From: Sediminicoccus sp. KRV36
GTDB lineage: Bacteria > Pseudomonadota > Alphaproteobacteria > Acetobacterales > Acetobacteraceae
Length of the DNA stretch: 64,000 bases
Direction of reading: 5' to 3'
Assembly (NCBI RefSeq): GCF_023243115.1
Contig: NZ_CP085081.1
Location: 3,679,001-3,743,000, forward strand
Below the pieces are notes generated by a model. That model saw nothing but the letters and a program-made list of their open reading frames with translations. It had not been told where the DNA came from and ran no database searches. Positions 1 to 8,615 of the stretch are shown one piece after another; positions within the stretch are counted from its first letter, which is position 1, and each line of letters opens with the position of its first letter. Position numbers and translations under genes: made by a program.

Positions 1-58
1 ATTCCTGACATGCAACTTGAATTAGCATGACCTGACCGCGCCGAGGAGGGGCCCTCCC

Positions 59-73
59 CGATCGGCGCGATCG
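59..73. repeat. Perfect palindrome downstream of the VOC gene
   Basis: CGATCG, a 3-base spacer and CGATCG again form a perfect inverted repeat about 35 bases past the stop of the minus-strand VOC gene. There is no T run, so a classical terminator is doubtful. Nothing else is recognisable in the first 107 bases. Confidence 0.35.
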
Positions 74-107
74 GTGCTTTCGATGCCGCCACGCCCGGCC
101 ACCCATG

Positions 108-746
108 TCAGCCGCTGGTGAGCGTATGTTCGGCCCCGTCCGGGCCGCGCAGGTGCGCGATCAGCCGCGCATGCGGCCCACGCTTGACGCGAAGTGCGGC
201 CCCCAGGCCGCGCTCCTCCAGCGCGCTGCGCAACGCATCCGCCTCGGGGTGCTCGGCTTCCAGCGCGCCCAGGCGGAAATGACTGTCATGCAGGTGGCGG
301 CCGGCGCGTTCGCCCTTCCATTCGATCATCGGCGGAATCAGGTTGTCCATGTCCTGCCGCTGCGGGGGCACGGCGAAACGCCAGGCGAGGTCCCCGCGCT
401 TCATCTCCCGCACCGTGCCGCCGCGTGGCCCCAGCCGGGCCATCACCGCATCCATGGAGGGTGTGCGCGCGACCCAGCTCAGCAGGCGCGGCTCCGCCTC
501 CAGCATCGTGCGCGTCGCGGGGTCATCGAGGTCGAAGAGGCGCGGATGCGCGGGCTCGGGCTGGTCGGGATCGGGGGCGATGATCTCGAGGTAGCAATCG
601 GGCCCCAGGCCGAGCAGCAGGTTATGCGTGCCCGCCCCCTCATGCTTGCCGCCCGGCTGCGGCGCAACACCCAGCAGGCGCGTGATGAAGGCGGCACCCT
701 CCTCCAGCGTGCGGGCGCCAAGAACGATGTGATCAATGTCAGCCAT
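108..746 (-). CDS. VOC family (glyoxalase-like) protein
   Basis: The 212-residue protein opens with MADIDHIVLG, the usual first strand of the vicinal-oxygen-chelate fold; His6 is in the position of the first metal ligand. The rest (a CYLEIIAP strand followed by proline-rich loops) resembles the glyoxalase-like domain of the PF13468 type, in which two beta-alpha-beta-beta-beta units form a metal site. Such proteins include dioxygenases, isomerases and resistance proteins, so the reaction cannot be named. The gene stands alone. The GST gene upstream ends 58 bases before its start, so co-transcription is possible. No strong ribosome binding site is visible. Confidence 0.75.
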   Translation of the reverse strand: MADIDHIVLGARTLEEGAAFITRLLGVAPQPGGKHEGAGTHNLLLGLGPDCYLEIIAPDPDQPEPAHPRLFDLDDPATRTMLEAEPRLLSWVARTPSMDAVMARLGPRGGTVREMKRGDLAWRFAVPPQRQDMDNLIPPMIEWKGERAGRHLHDSHFRLGALEAEHPEADALRSALEERGLGAALRVKRGPHARLIAHLRGPDGAEHTLTSG

Positions 747-804
747 GTGTCAGCGTCCAATCAGATGGGGCGGGCAGTAAGGGGCGGGCGGGACAGGCCA
801 TGGG

Positions 805-1512
805 TCACCTGGCCTGGAACTGGGTGGCACCGAACATGTTCTCGCGTTCCTCCTCGGTCATGAAACCCGGCCGCTGTTGCGCGGCGAGGACCGCGACACC
901 CCGCTGAACAGCGGGGCGGGCGGCGATGGCATCATGCCACCGTTGCACATGCGGGAAATGCGCGAGATCAATGTGGCGCCGTGCGGGGTCCCGCACCCAG
1001 GGAAAAGTCGCGATATCGGCGATGGTGTAATCGGCGCCCCCCAGATAGGCGCTTTCGGCCAGACGCTTGTCGAGCACGCGATGCAGGCGCTGCACCTCGC
1101 GGCCATATCGCGCGATGGCGGGTTCGATCTTCTGCGCCTCATACAGCGCGAAATGGCTGTACTGGCCGAACATCGGCCCGACGCCACCCATCTGGAACAT
1201 CAGCCATTGCAGGCAGATGTGCCGCGCCGCACCCGAGGCGGGCAGCAGCGGACTGCCCGTCTTCTCGCAGAGATAGATCATGATGGCCGCACTCTCGAAC
1301 AGCACGAGTGGGCTTCCATCCGGACCGTCCGGATCTTCGATCGCGGGGATGCGGTGATTGGGCGTGATGGCCAGGAATTCCGGCCGGAACTGCGCGCCCT
1401 GGCGGATATCCACCGGCACCACCTCGTAAGGCAGGCCGATCTCCTCCAGCAGGATATGCACCTTGTGCCCGTTGGGCGTGGGCCAGGTGTGCAGGCGAAG
1501 GGGGGCGGGCAT
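805..1512 (-). CDS. Glutathione S-transferase, Nu-class/YfcG-like
   Basis: A 235-residue cytosolic protein. The N-terminal thioredoxin-like domain carries TPNGHKVHILLEE, close to the TPNGxKVxxxLEE signature of Nu-class (YfcG/YghU/Ure2p-like) transferases, which act mainly as glutathione-dependent disulfide reductases. A cis-proline context (NHRIPAI) and an FESAAIMIYL glutathione-binding segment follow, then an all-helical C-terminal domain with GPMFGQYSHF. The start at 1512 is preferred over an upstream in-frame ATG at 1599 because GAGGAGG lies just before it and homology begins there. Substrate unknown. Confidence 0.85.
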   Translation of the reverse strand: MPAPLRLHTWPTPNGHKVHILLEEIGLPYEVVPVDIRQGAQFRPEFLAITPNHRIPAIEDPDGPDGSPLVLFESAAIMIYLCEKTGSPLLPASGAARHICLQWLMFQMGGVGPMFGQYSHFALYEAQKIEPAIARYGREVQRLHRVLDKRLAESAYLGGADYTIADIATFPWVRDPARRHIDLAHFPHVQRWHDAIAARPAVQRGVAVLAAQQRPGFMTEEERENMFGATQFQAR

Positions 1513-1598
1513 GGGGCCTCCTCGGTTCCGAAGGGAACGATGGAGACAACGCAGGGCAACGTCCAGCGGCGGCATGCGCCACCGCTGGATCTCAACCA

Positions 1599-2339
1599 TC
1601 AGCCGAAGGCGCGTTCCACCAGGGGGCCGGGCGGCGGGGCCACGGCCACCTCGCGGATGATCTTGCGGCGCACCGCCTGCTCGAAGCTCTCGAAGCCATC
1701 GGCCACCATCAGGAAGGCGCCAGGCCCGCCGATCACCCGCTCCCGGTAATATTCATCGAGCGGCTGCATGGCCCCCAGCCCCGGCGGGGGCGGCGTGCGG
1801 TCCAGCACGGCGAGGCCGTTCAGCACGATGCCCTGGTTCAGCGCATCCTCACGCGCCGCACCCACTTCCCGGCCCGAATTGTTGATGCCATCGCCCGAGA
1901 TATCCACGACGCGGCGCGTGCCTTCAAAGCCCTGGCCAAAGAGGCGGGCCGCGAAATCCATGGCACCCGAGATGGAGGTGTAGAGATGCGTGCGCCTGGG
2001 GGCGGCATCGATCGCCTGGGCGAAGCGCTCGGCCGCCTGCGGGCCATCCAGCTTCATCCAGGGGATCAGATGCTCCTGGATATTCCAATCCGACCAGGTG
2101 AAGAGGGTGCAGGCGATGGAGCCGACCGGCCCGCGCGCCATGGCTTCGACCAGGCGCCGGTCCCGGAAGGCGGCGGCATAGCCGTTGAACTGCATCTCCT
2201 GCTCTTCATTATCCACCGAGCGGGAGACGTCCACAGCCAGAACCAGTTCCACATCCACGGGCTCGGTGGCGCGGGCGGCCTGGGTGCGGAACACCACCGG
2301 CGCGGCGAGTGCTGCGGTGATGAGATGACGACGAAGCAT
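1599..2339 (-). CDS. DUF1194 (von Willebrand A-like) exported protein
   Basis: The 246-residue protein starts MLRRHLITAALAAPVVF, a short arginine-rich signal peptide ending near ARA, so it is probably periplasmic. Mature sequence begins with VELVLAVDVSRSVD: the DxSxS metal-ion-dependent adhesion motif of a von Willebrand A fold, as in DUF1194 proteins. VDISGDGINN further on fits the second MIDAS loop. DUF1194 function is not established. The ATG at 2339 has AAGGGGG upstream and directly begins the signal peptide; a longer frame to 2423 lacks these features. It ends 86 bases before the downstream GST start. Confidence 0.8.
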   Translation of the reverse strand: MLRRHLITAALAAPVVFRTQAARATEPVDVELVLAVDVSRSVDNEEQEMQFNGYAAAFRDRRLVEAMARGPVGSIACTLFTWSDWNIQEHLIPWMKLDGPQAAERFAQAIDAAPRRTHLYTSISGAMDFAARLFGQGFEGTRRVVDISGDGINNSGREVGAAREDALNQGIVLNGLAVLDRTPPPPGLGAMQPLDEYYRERVIGGPGAFLMVADGFESFEQAVRRKIIREVAVAPPPGPLVERAFG

Positions 2340-2505
2340 GCGAGCCCCCTTCAATGCGGTGGAGCCGTGCCAGTGATTCTTCCCGTGATGATTCCGATCT
2401 AAGCGAATTTGGTCAGAGCGCAAGACCTAAATTGTGCAGCGCAGCAAAAATGGCGATGTACGGCCAGGGAAGGCTGCGTCATTCCGCTTAAGAAACCCTG
2501 AAGCG

Positions 2506-3111
2506 TCAGCCCTTGAAGGCCGTGGCCGCGATTCGGGGGTCGGCATTCAGCCGGGCCGAAAGCGCGGTGAGGCGCGGGAAACGGCCCTCGATCAGGCCCG
2601 GCATCACGCGCGCCACGAAATCATGGCCGAAGAGCGCCGTCACATCGGCCTGGGTCAGGCGCCCGAGGCACAGGAAATCGCCGGTCAGCATCGCCTCCAG
2701 CGCGGCATAGCCGGCGGCCGCCTGCGCTTCGAGATTGGCCAGCCCCTCCGGCCAGGTCAGCCCCTCCGGCCGGCGCTGGCCTTCGTAATAGGCCGCGACG
2801 CTTTTCTCGGTCGCACCAAGGGCGAGCTGCACGGTGCGCAGCACCTGGCGGCGTTCCGCCCCCGCCCGCGGCGTCAGGGCCGCCGCACCCGCCACCTCGT
2901 CCAGATGATCAATGATGGCGCTGGAATCGATCAGCACCTCGCCGCCATCCAGGATCAGCGAGGGCACGCGGCCCACCGGATTGTAGCCCCGGATGGCATC
3001 GCCATCACTCACGGTGGAGAGCGGCAGGCTCTCGAACGGCATGCCATAGACGCTCAGCGTCACGGCGACGCGGCGGACGAAGGGGGACAGGGTGCGGCCG
3101 ACGAGTTGCAT
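2506..3111 (-). CDS. Glutathione S-transferase family protein
   Basis: A 201-residue protein with a thioredoxin-like N-terminus (VGRTLSPFVRRVAVTL, the SPFVRRV segment typical of bacterial GSTs), a cis-Pro loop in GRVPSLIL, and IDSSAIIDHLDE where the gamma-glutamyl group of glutathione binds. The helical C-terminal domain is shorter than in the Nu-class enzyme at 805-1512, and the two are clearly different subfamilies. The start at 3111 fits the family start and has TGAGGG upstream; an in-frame ATG at 3150 would add 13 residues with no family support. Role unknown; probably detoxification or redox. Confidence 0.8.
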   Translation of the reverse strand: MQLVGRTLSPFVRRVAVTLSVYGMPFESLPLSTVSDGDAIRGYNPVGRVPSLILDGGEVLIDSSAIIDHLDEVAGAAALTPRAGAERRQVLRTVQLALGATEKSVAAYYEGQRRPEGLTWPEGLANLEAQAAAGYAALEAMLTGDFLCLGRLTQADVTALFGHDFVARVMPGLIEGRFPRLTALSARLNADPRIAATAFKG

Positions 3112-3201
3112 GTGCGATTTACCCTCATATGAGCCATCACTTGGCCGCACCCGGCGCGCGCGGGCAAGCCCCGCCCCAGGGGCGCGGGCGGCGGGGCCGG
3201 G

Positions 3202-4194
3202 CTATTCCACGGCAATTCCGGCCCGGGCGATCAGGGCACGCCAGGCCGGCACCTCCCGCGCCACGCGATTGGCGAGCGCCTCCGGCCCATCCGGCCGCAC
3301 GATGAAGCCGGCATTGCGCATCCGCTCCCGGGTTTCGGCATCGCCCATCACGGCGCTTACCTGCTGCGCCAGACGCTCGATGATGGGAGCCGGCGTGCCG
3401 GCCGGCGCGAAGAGGCTGAGGAAGGTCTCCGTCACGAAATCGGCATTGCCCAATTCGCGCATGGTCGGCACCTCGGGCAGGTCGAACCACCGCTCGGGGC
3501 CAGTCAGGGCCAGGGCACGCAGACGCCCCCCCTTGATCTGCGCATGCGAGGACGCGAGCGCCGTGGCGCCGATCTCCGTCGTGCCCGCCAGCAGCGCCTG
3601 GACGCAGAGTGCTGCACTGCTGTGGGTCACCTGCACGAAGCTGACGCCGCGCTCGATGGCCAGCCTCTCACCGGCCAGATGCGGCGTGGAGCCGGTGCCC
3701 GGATTGGCGAAATGCAGCCCGCCAGGTGTCGCGCGCGTGCGGGCAATCAGCTCATCCAGGCTGCGGATCGGCGAAGCCGCGCCCGCCAGGAACACATCGG
3801 GCGAGGCTGCGAGTTCGCTGATCGGCGCGAAATCCCGGATCGGGTCATAGCCCGCATTGCGGGAAAGGCTTGGGTTCACGACGAAGCCGGTGGAGGTGAC
3901 CAGCAGGGTATAGCCATCCGGTGCGGCGCGCGCGGCGAGCGAGACGCCGATATTGCCGCCGGCGCCGCCGCGATTCTCGATCACGATGGGCTGCCCCAGC
4001 GCGGGCGAGAGCCCATGCGCCAGGATGCGCGCCACCACGTCGGTCGGGCCCCCCGGGCCGAAGGGAACGATCAGGCGAATGGGCCGCGCCGGCCAGGCCT
4101 GCGCCCATGCCGGTGCCGCCAGAAGTGCCGGCAGCGCGAGCAGGGGCCGGCGCGTGATGCCTCGGTGTGGGATTCCTGTGCCGCGTGATTTCAT
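3202..4194 (-). CDS. Bug/TctC-type tripartite tricarboxylate transporter receptor
   Basis: A 330-residue periplasmic solute-binding protein of the Bug (TctC) family. A twin-arginine-like signal (ITRRPLLALPALLAAPAWA) precedes the family start WPARPIRLIVPFGPGGPTDVVAR; then VIENRGGAGGNIG and TLLVTSTGFVVNPSL fit the ligand-binding core. Bug receptors deliver carboxylates to a TctA/TctB permease, but none is encoded in the window. AGGAGGAG just upstream fixes the ATG at 4194. It lies beyond the CitE-like/CoA-transferase block on the same strand and may feed that pathway (inference). Confidence 0.9.
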   Translation of the reverse strand: MKSRGTGIPHRGITRRPLLALPALLAAPAWAQAWPARPIRLIVPFGPGGPTDVVARILAHGLSPALGQPIVIENRGGAGGNIGVSLAARAAPDGYTLLVTSTGFVVNPSLSRNAGYDPIRDFAPISELAASPDVFLAGAASPIRSLDELIARTRATPGGLHFANPGTGSTPHLAGERLAIERGVSFVQVTHSSAALCVQALLAGTTEIGATALASSHAQIKGGRLRALALTGPERWFDLPEVPTMRELGNADFVTETFLSLFAPAGTPAPIIERLAQQVSAVMGDAETRERMRNAGFIVRPDGPEALANRVAREVPAWRALIARAGIAVE

Positions 4195-4351
4195 GCTGCG
4201 TCTCCTCCTGCTTTGGCGGAACGCTGCGGCCCGGCGGCAAGGCGCGTCAAGCATGGCGTGGCGGCAGGGCATCCCGCCGGGCATGGCGGGCATTGCCGGC
4301 GGCCAGGGTTGCGCGGCACCATGGCCCCACGCCGAATCCTGGAGAACCCGC

Positions 4352-4594
4352 ATGCGCCAGCTTGACCCCGATATTCGCCTCGCCGCGCTGGAGGCCGTCG
4401 TGTCACGCCTGCTGGTGGCCGAGGCGCGCCAGACGCCGGACCCGGCGGGCATGCTCGATCAATTCGCCAGCCGGATGCGGCGCGAGGCGGAAAGCCACCC
4501 CATGGCCGGCGATGACCCACGGGATCGCATGGCCCTGGCCGGCGCCCTGCTGCAGCTGGTCGCCCTGGCCAAGGAAAAGCTGATCACGGAATAG
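4352..4594 (+). CDS. Small conserved-looking protein of unknown function
   Basis: An 80-residue, mostly helical, charged protein starting MRQLDPDIRLAALEAVVSRL. GGAGAACCC precedes the ATG, a proper ribosome binding site. It has no signal peptide or membrane segment. It is expressed away from the Bug receptor at 3202-4194 and its last 11 bases overlap the 3' end of the convergent CitE-like gene. I do not recognise the family; coding is supported by the binding site and plausible composition only. Confidence 0.5.
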   Translation: MRQLDPDIRLAALEAVVSRLLVAEARQTPDPAGMLDQFASRMRREAESHPMAGDDPRDRMALAGALLQLVALAKEKLITE

Positions 4595-5450
4595 GCCGCG
4601 CGCGGGCGAGCAGCCGCCGCGCCCGCTCCACCACCGGCAGGTCAATCATCGCGCCCTCGAAGGCGACGGCCCCCTGCCCTTCCGCCAGCGCTGCCTCGAA
4701 GGCCGCGATCAGCCGTCGCGCGCGCTCCACCTCGGCGGGCGATGGCCCGTATTCCTCGTTGATGATGAGCACCTGCGCCGGATGGATGCAGGCGGTGCAG
4801 CCAAAGCCCAGCCGCCGCGAACGCCGCAGGGAGGCACGATAGGCCTCAAGATCCGAGAAATCGGCGAAGGCGCCGATGGAGCCGAGCGGCAGGATGCCCG
4901 CCCCGCGCGCGGCGGCCACCGCCATCATGCCGAAGACATAGAGCGCATCGGCCCCCGGCACGGCTTCCAGCTCGGTGCTCAGATCCTCGCTGCCCACACC
5001 CAGGGCCGCCATGCGCGGATCGGCGCTGGCGATGGCGGCGAGTGCCGGCAGGGCCTGCGGCGTTTCTACCACGCCGATGAAGCGCGTATGGCCGATGCGC
5101 AGGCCAAGGGCCGCTTCGCGCGCAGCCACCACTTCGCTCAGCAGCTTCACATGCTCGGGCCCCATCAGCTTGGGGAGCATGAGGACGGTCACCTCCGGCA
5201 TCACGCTGGCCGCGATGTCGGGGATGCTCATCTCCAGCGCGCGATTGATCCGCACGCAGACATCGACGCCCGCCTGGCCGACGAGCCTGGCTGCGGCTGG
5301 CAGCGCGGCCCGCGCCGCTTGCTTGGCGTCGGGCGGGATGCTGTCCTCCAGGTCGAGGATGATCACATCGGCCCCGCGGGTATGCGCGCGGGCCACGAAT
5401 TTCTCGGCCGTGGCGGGCACGAAGAGCAGGGAGCGCCAATGCAGCATCAC
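4584..5450 (-). CDS. HpcH/HpaI aldolase, citrate lyase beta-like (CitE-like)
   Basis: A 288-residue TIM-barrel lyase. RSLLFVPA at the N-terminus, LDLEDSIPPDAK with the acidic residues that hold magnesium, and RINRALE for the acyl-CoA-binding arginine identify the CitE/malyl-CoA/citramalyl-CoA lyase superfamily. Such enzymes cleave 3-hydroxyacyl-CoA thioesters to acetyl-CoA and a 2-oxoacid. The start overlaps the end of the upstream CoA-transferase gene by four bases, so the two are translationally coupled. Together with the MaoC-like gene the set matches a transferase, hydratase, lyase sequence; citramalyl-CoA is the expected substrate by analogy with itaconate breakdown (inference). Confidence 0.88.
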   Translation of the reverse strand: MMLHWRSLLFVPATAEKFVARAHTRGADVIILDLEDSIPPDAKQAARAALPAAARLVGQAGVDVCVRINRALEMSIPDIAASVMPEVTVLMLPKLMGPEHVKLLSEVVAAREAALGLRIGHTRFIGVVETPQALPALAAIASADPRMAALGVGSEDLSTELEAVPGADALYVFGMMAVAAARGAGILPLGSIGAFADFSDLEAYRASLRRSRRLGFGCTACIHPAQVLIINEEYGPSPAEVERARRLIAAFEAALAEGQGAVAFEGAMIDLPVVERARRLLARARPIP

Positions 5451-6649
5451 GCAACCCCTTCGAAAGCGGCGCCGCTGGTCAGCATGGCGGTGATCGCCGC
5501 CTCGTCATGGCCGAGTTCGCGCAGCACCTCGCGCGTGTGGCGGCCCAGTTGCGGGGCGGGCAGCACCGCCTCGCGCATGCCCCCACTGAAGGTATTGGGC
5601 ACGCTGGTGCGGCGGATGCGGCCTTCGGTCGGGTGCTCGTCGAAATGCCAGAAGCCGACATCCTGCAAATGCGGGTCCTCCAGCAGGTCATCTATCTCGT
5701 TATAGGGGCCGGCCGGCACATCGGCCTCAGCGAAGATGTCCAGCCATTCGGCGGTGGTTTTCGTCGCCAGCGCTTCCACCTGGACGCGGAAGTAGTCGGG
5801 CGCATTCTGCGTGCGGGTCAGCGCCGTTCGGAAGCGCGGATCGTCTTTCAGTTCCGGCCGGCCAATCGCATCGAAAAAGGCGAAGGCCTGACCGTTGTTG
5901 TTGGGCCGCACCGTGAGGTAGCCATCCAGCGTGGGCAGCGGGCGGTAGTCGGGCGAGAGCAGCCTTGCATCGCCCGAAGGCCCCTCGGGCGGGTCGAAGG
6001 TGGCAGCGCCCAGATGCTCGCTCATCACGAAGCTCGCCATATTCTCGAACATCGGCACCTCGATCGCCTCACCCACGCCGGTCTTCTCGCGGCGATAGAG
6101 CGCGAAGCCGACGGATTGCGCGGCGATCAGCCCCGTCGTGTGGTCGGTCATCACCATGGGCACGAAGCGCGGCTCCCCGGTCGCGCGGTGGAAGGTGCCG
6201 GCGACCCCTGAGAGCGACTGGATGATCGGATCATAGGCCGGGCGGTTGTAGTACCGCCCGCCGCGGCCGAAGGCGACGATGCCGCAATGGATCAGGCGGG
6301 GATTGCTGGCGGAAAGCGAGGCGAAATCCAGCCCCGCGCGCTCCAGCCCCTGCGGCCGCACATTGGTGACGAAGACATCGGCGCGGGCGATCAGCGCCTT
6401 CATCGCGGCCAGGCCCTCGGGCTGCTTGATGTCGAGGCCGATGCTGCGCTTGTTGCGGTTGAAGTTGATGAACTTCCCGCTCATCGCGGGCGTGCGGCTG
6501 CCGGCGGCCAGGAAGCGCAGGATATCCCCGCCCGGCGCTTCCACCTTGATCACCTCCGCCCCCTGATCGGCCAGCGTGCGCGTGGCGATGGGGCCGACCA
6601 CGACGGTGGTGAGGTCCACCACCTTCACGCCATCGAGAGGTCCGCTCAT
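5447..6649 (-). CDS. CaiB/BaiF family III CoA-transferase
   Basis: A 400-residue cytosolic enzyme moving CoA between carboxylic acids. The family start (LDGVKVVDLTTVVVGPIATR), the segment FINFNRNKRSIGLDIK and the catalytic aspartate Asp169 within VMTDHTTG (the same number as the nucleophile of formyl-CoA transferase) are all present. It overlaps both neighbours by four bases: the MaoC-like gene upstream and the CitE-like gene downstream. Context suggests it activates a C4-C5 dicarboxylate such as itaconate or mesaconate, but family III enzymes cannot be assigned a substrate from sequence by eye. Confidence 0.9.
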   Translation of the reverse strand: MSGPLDGVKVVDLTTVVVGPIATRTLADQGAEVIKVEAPGGDILRFLAAGSRTPAMSGKFINFNRNKRSIGLDIKQPEGLAAMKALIARADVFVTNVRPQGLERAGLDFASLSASNPRLIHCGIVAFGRGGRYYNRPAYDPIIQSLSGVAGTFHRATGEPRFVPMVMTDHTTGLIAAQSVGFALYRREKTGVGEAIEVPMFENMASFVMSEHLGAATFDPPEGPSGDARLLSPDYRPLPTLDGYLTVRPNNNGQAFAFFDAIGRPELKDDPRFRTALTRTQNAPDYFRVQVEALATKTTAEWLDIFAEADVPAGPYNEIDDLLEDPHLQDVGFWHFDEHPTEGRIRRTSVPNTFSGGMREAVLPAPQLGRHTREVLRELGHDEAAITAMLTSGAAFEGVA

Positions 6650-7512
6650 GCGAAGTCCAGCTCCATCTCGGCGCAGAGTTTTCCATCCTCATCCGCGACC
6701 CAGGCACGCATCTGGCCGCCCGCCACCGTGCTGCCGGCGAGCGTGATGCGCGCGCCGACATAGATCGGCCGCGTCAGCCGTGCGGTATAGCCGATGAGGC
6801 GCTGCCCCGGCGCATTCGCAACGGCTGCATCCAGCAGCAATTGCATGGTCAGCCCGCCATTCTGCACCAGCGCCGGATAGCCCTCCTCCTGCCGCGCGTA
6901 ATCCGCGTCGTAGTGGATGCGATGCGCGTTCCAGGTCACGGCGGAATAGCGAAACACCAGCGCGTTGGAGACCTGCGCGGCCTGGCTCCAGGCGGCATCC
7001 TCCGGCGCGGGCGTGCCGGGATTGACCGGCGAAGGCGCGCCGGGTGCCACGGCCTCGCGATAGATCGCGTCGAACTCATCCACCGCGATGGTCTGGCCCG
7101 CCACCTCATAGCTGTGCCGCATGGTCAGCACGCAGATGGTGCCGGTGCGCGCCTTCTTTGGCTCGATCGCCGCGACCTCGGTGCGCTTTACCAGCGCATC
7201 GCCCACGCGAAAGCTGCCCGGCAGGCGCACGCGCCGCCCCGCCCCCATGCGGCGCGGCAGCGGGATCGGCGGCAGCGTGACACCCGGATCGGGGTGGCCG
7301 TCCACGCCGATATCGCCCTGGCGCGCGCTCTCCTGCGCGAACAGCGACACCCAGTGCGTCGGCAGGATCGCGCCGCGCGGATAGGCATCCGGGTCGAGGT
7401 CCAGCATGGCGGCAATCCGCCGCAGCATGCTGGGCGAGACGTCATCCTCGATGATCCGCGCGCGGCCCAGCCATTCCTGCCGAACCTTCTCGATGGCGAC
7501 CACGAAATCCAT
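6646..7512 (-). CDS. MaoC-like/FAS1-type dehydratase (mesaconyl- or itaconyl-CoA hydratase-like)
   Basis: The 288-residue protein has an N-terminal FAS1-like dehydratase hotdog and a C-terminal hotdog with WNAHRIHYDADYA followed by EGYPALVQNG, the pattern of the HTD2/mesaconyl-C4-CoA hydratase group in which the aspartate and histidine act in hydration. The start at 7512 is supported because homology begins at MDFVVAIEKV; an upstream ATG at 7566 would run into the receptor gene. It is the first enzyme gene of a coupled trio with the CoA-transferase and CitE-like lyase. Likely reaction: hydration of an unsaturated dicarboxyl-CoA (inference). Confidence 0.82.
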   Translation of the reverse strand: MDFVVAIEKVRQEWLGRARIIEDDVSPSMLRRIAAMLDLDPDAYPRGAILPTHWVSLFAQESARQGDIGVDGHPDPGVTLPPIPLPRRMGAGRRVRLPGSFRVGDALVKRTEVAAIEPKKARTGTICVLTMRHSYEVAGQTIAVDEFDAIYREAVAPGAPSPVNPGTPAPEDAAWSQAAQVSNALVFRYSAVTWNAHRIHYDADYARQEEGYPALVQNGGLTMQLLLDAAVANAPGQRLIGYTARLTRPIYVGARITLAGSTVAGGQMRAWVADEDGKLCAEMELDFA

Positions 7513-7523
7513 GGGGCTCTGTC

Positions 7524-8492
7524 CTATTCGGCGACGAGGTTGAGGCGGCGGATCAGCGGCGCCCATTGGTCATGCGCGGCGCGAATGACGCGCTGGAAAT
7601 CGGCCGGTGTATGTGGCGGCGCCGGATCAGCGCCGACGCGCGCATAGGCACCCTGCACGCGCGGATCGCCCAGCGCATCGTTCAATGCCTCGGAGATGCG
7701 GGCAATCGCCTCGGGCGGCGTGCCGGCGCGGGCGGTGAGGCCGAAATAGGAGGAGCCGACAAAGCCCGGCACCGTCTCGGCCATGGTCGGCACACCCGGC
7801 CAATTCTCCCGCCGCTCGGCGCTGGTGACGGCGACGGCGCGGATGCTTTGCATGCCGCGCACCGTCTCGCCCTCGGGCAGGCCCAGGCAACGAGCATGCA
7901 CGCGGCCCGAGAGCAGGTCCGTCATCGCCTGGGTGCTCTGCCGATAGGGCACATGCACCATCTCAAGCCCGAGCCGCGCGCCCAGATCCTCCATGATGAG
8001 ATGGGTGATGGCGCCGACACCGGCCGAGGCATAGGTGAAGCGGCCGGGATTGGCGCGAATCCAGGCGATCAGCTCCGGGAAGCCCGTGGCGGGGATGGAG
8101 TTGTGCACCAGCAGCACATTGCTCGTCGCGCAGAACTGCCCGATGGGCGCGAAATCCCGCTCCCAATCATAGCCCAGCGCGCGATACATCAGCGCATTGA
8201 TGCCGCTATTCGTGCCCATGGTGGCGACCATCAGCGTGTAGCCATCGGCGGGCGCGCGGGCCAGCGTCTCGGCCGCCAGGTTGCCGGCGCCACCGGGCCG
8301 GTTATCGGCCAGGACTATTTGCCCCAGGCGCTGCGTGAGCGCCTCGGCCGTGACGCGGGAGACGATGTCGGTCTGCCCACCGCCGCCATAGGGCACCAGC
8401 AGGCGGATGGAGCGCTCCGGCCAGGCGGCACGGGCCAGGCTGGGCATGGCGAGCGCGCCCAGCATTGCAGCGCGGCGTGTTGCGGCGATCAT
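7524..8492 (-). CDS. Bug/TctC-type tripartite tricarboxylate transporter receptor
   Basis: A 322-residue exported solute receptor. Signal peptide AATRRAAMLGALAMPSLARA is followed by WPERSIRLLVPYGGGGQTDIVSR, the Bug-family start; LADNRPGGAGN and TLMVATMGTNSGIN follow. GGAAGAG precedes the ATG at 8492. It ends only 11 bases before the MaoC-like gene begins on the same strand, so receptor, hydratase, transferase and lyase probably form one transcript, with the receptor capturing the acid that the enzymes degrade. No TctA/TctB partner is nearby. Confidence 0.9.
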   Translation of the reverse strand: MIAATRRAAMLGALAMPSLARAAWPERSIRLLVPYGGGGQTDIVSRVTAEALTQRLGQIVLADNRPGGAGNLAAETLARAPADGYTLMVATMGTNSGINALMYRALGYDWERDFAPIGQFCATSNVLLVHNSIPATGFPELIAWIRANPGRFTYASAGVGAITHLIMEDLGARLGLEMVHVPYRQSTQAMTDLLSGRVHARCLGLPEGETVRGMQSIRAVAVTSAERRENWPGVPTMAETVPGFVGSSYFGLTARAGTPPEAIARISEALNDALGDPRVQGAYARVGADPAPPHTPADFQRVIRAAHDQWAPLIRRLNLVAE

Positions 8493-8615
8493 GCGGTCTC
8501 TTCCCGATTGTTTTGCCGCATTCTTTCCCTGAACGCGGCATGGGTCAAAGTGCCGCCCCCTGTTCAAGCGGCGCCGCGCATTCCAGGCTGGCGCCAAGCA
8601 TCCAGGAGGAACACC

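Noticed and set aside
7566..8615. Long N-terminal extension of the CMD-family gene
   Set aside because: It is antisense to the Bug receptor; AGGAGGA and family homology place the start at 8616.
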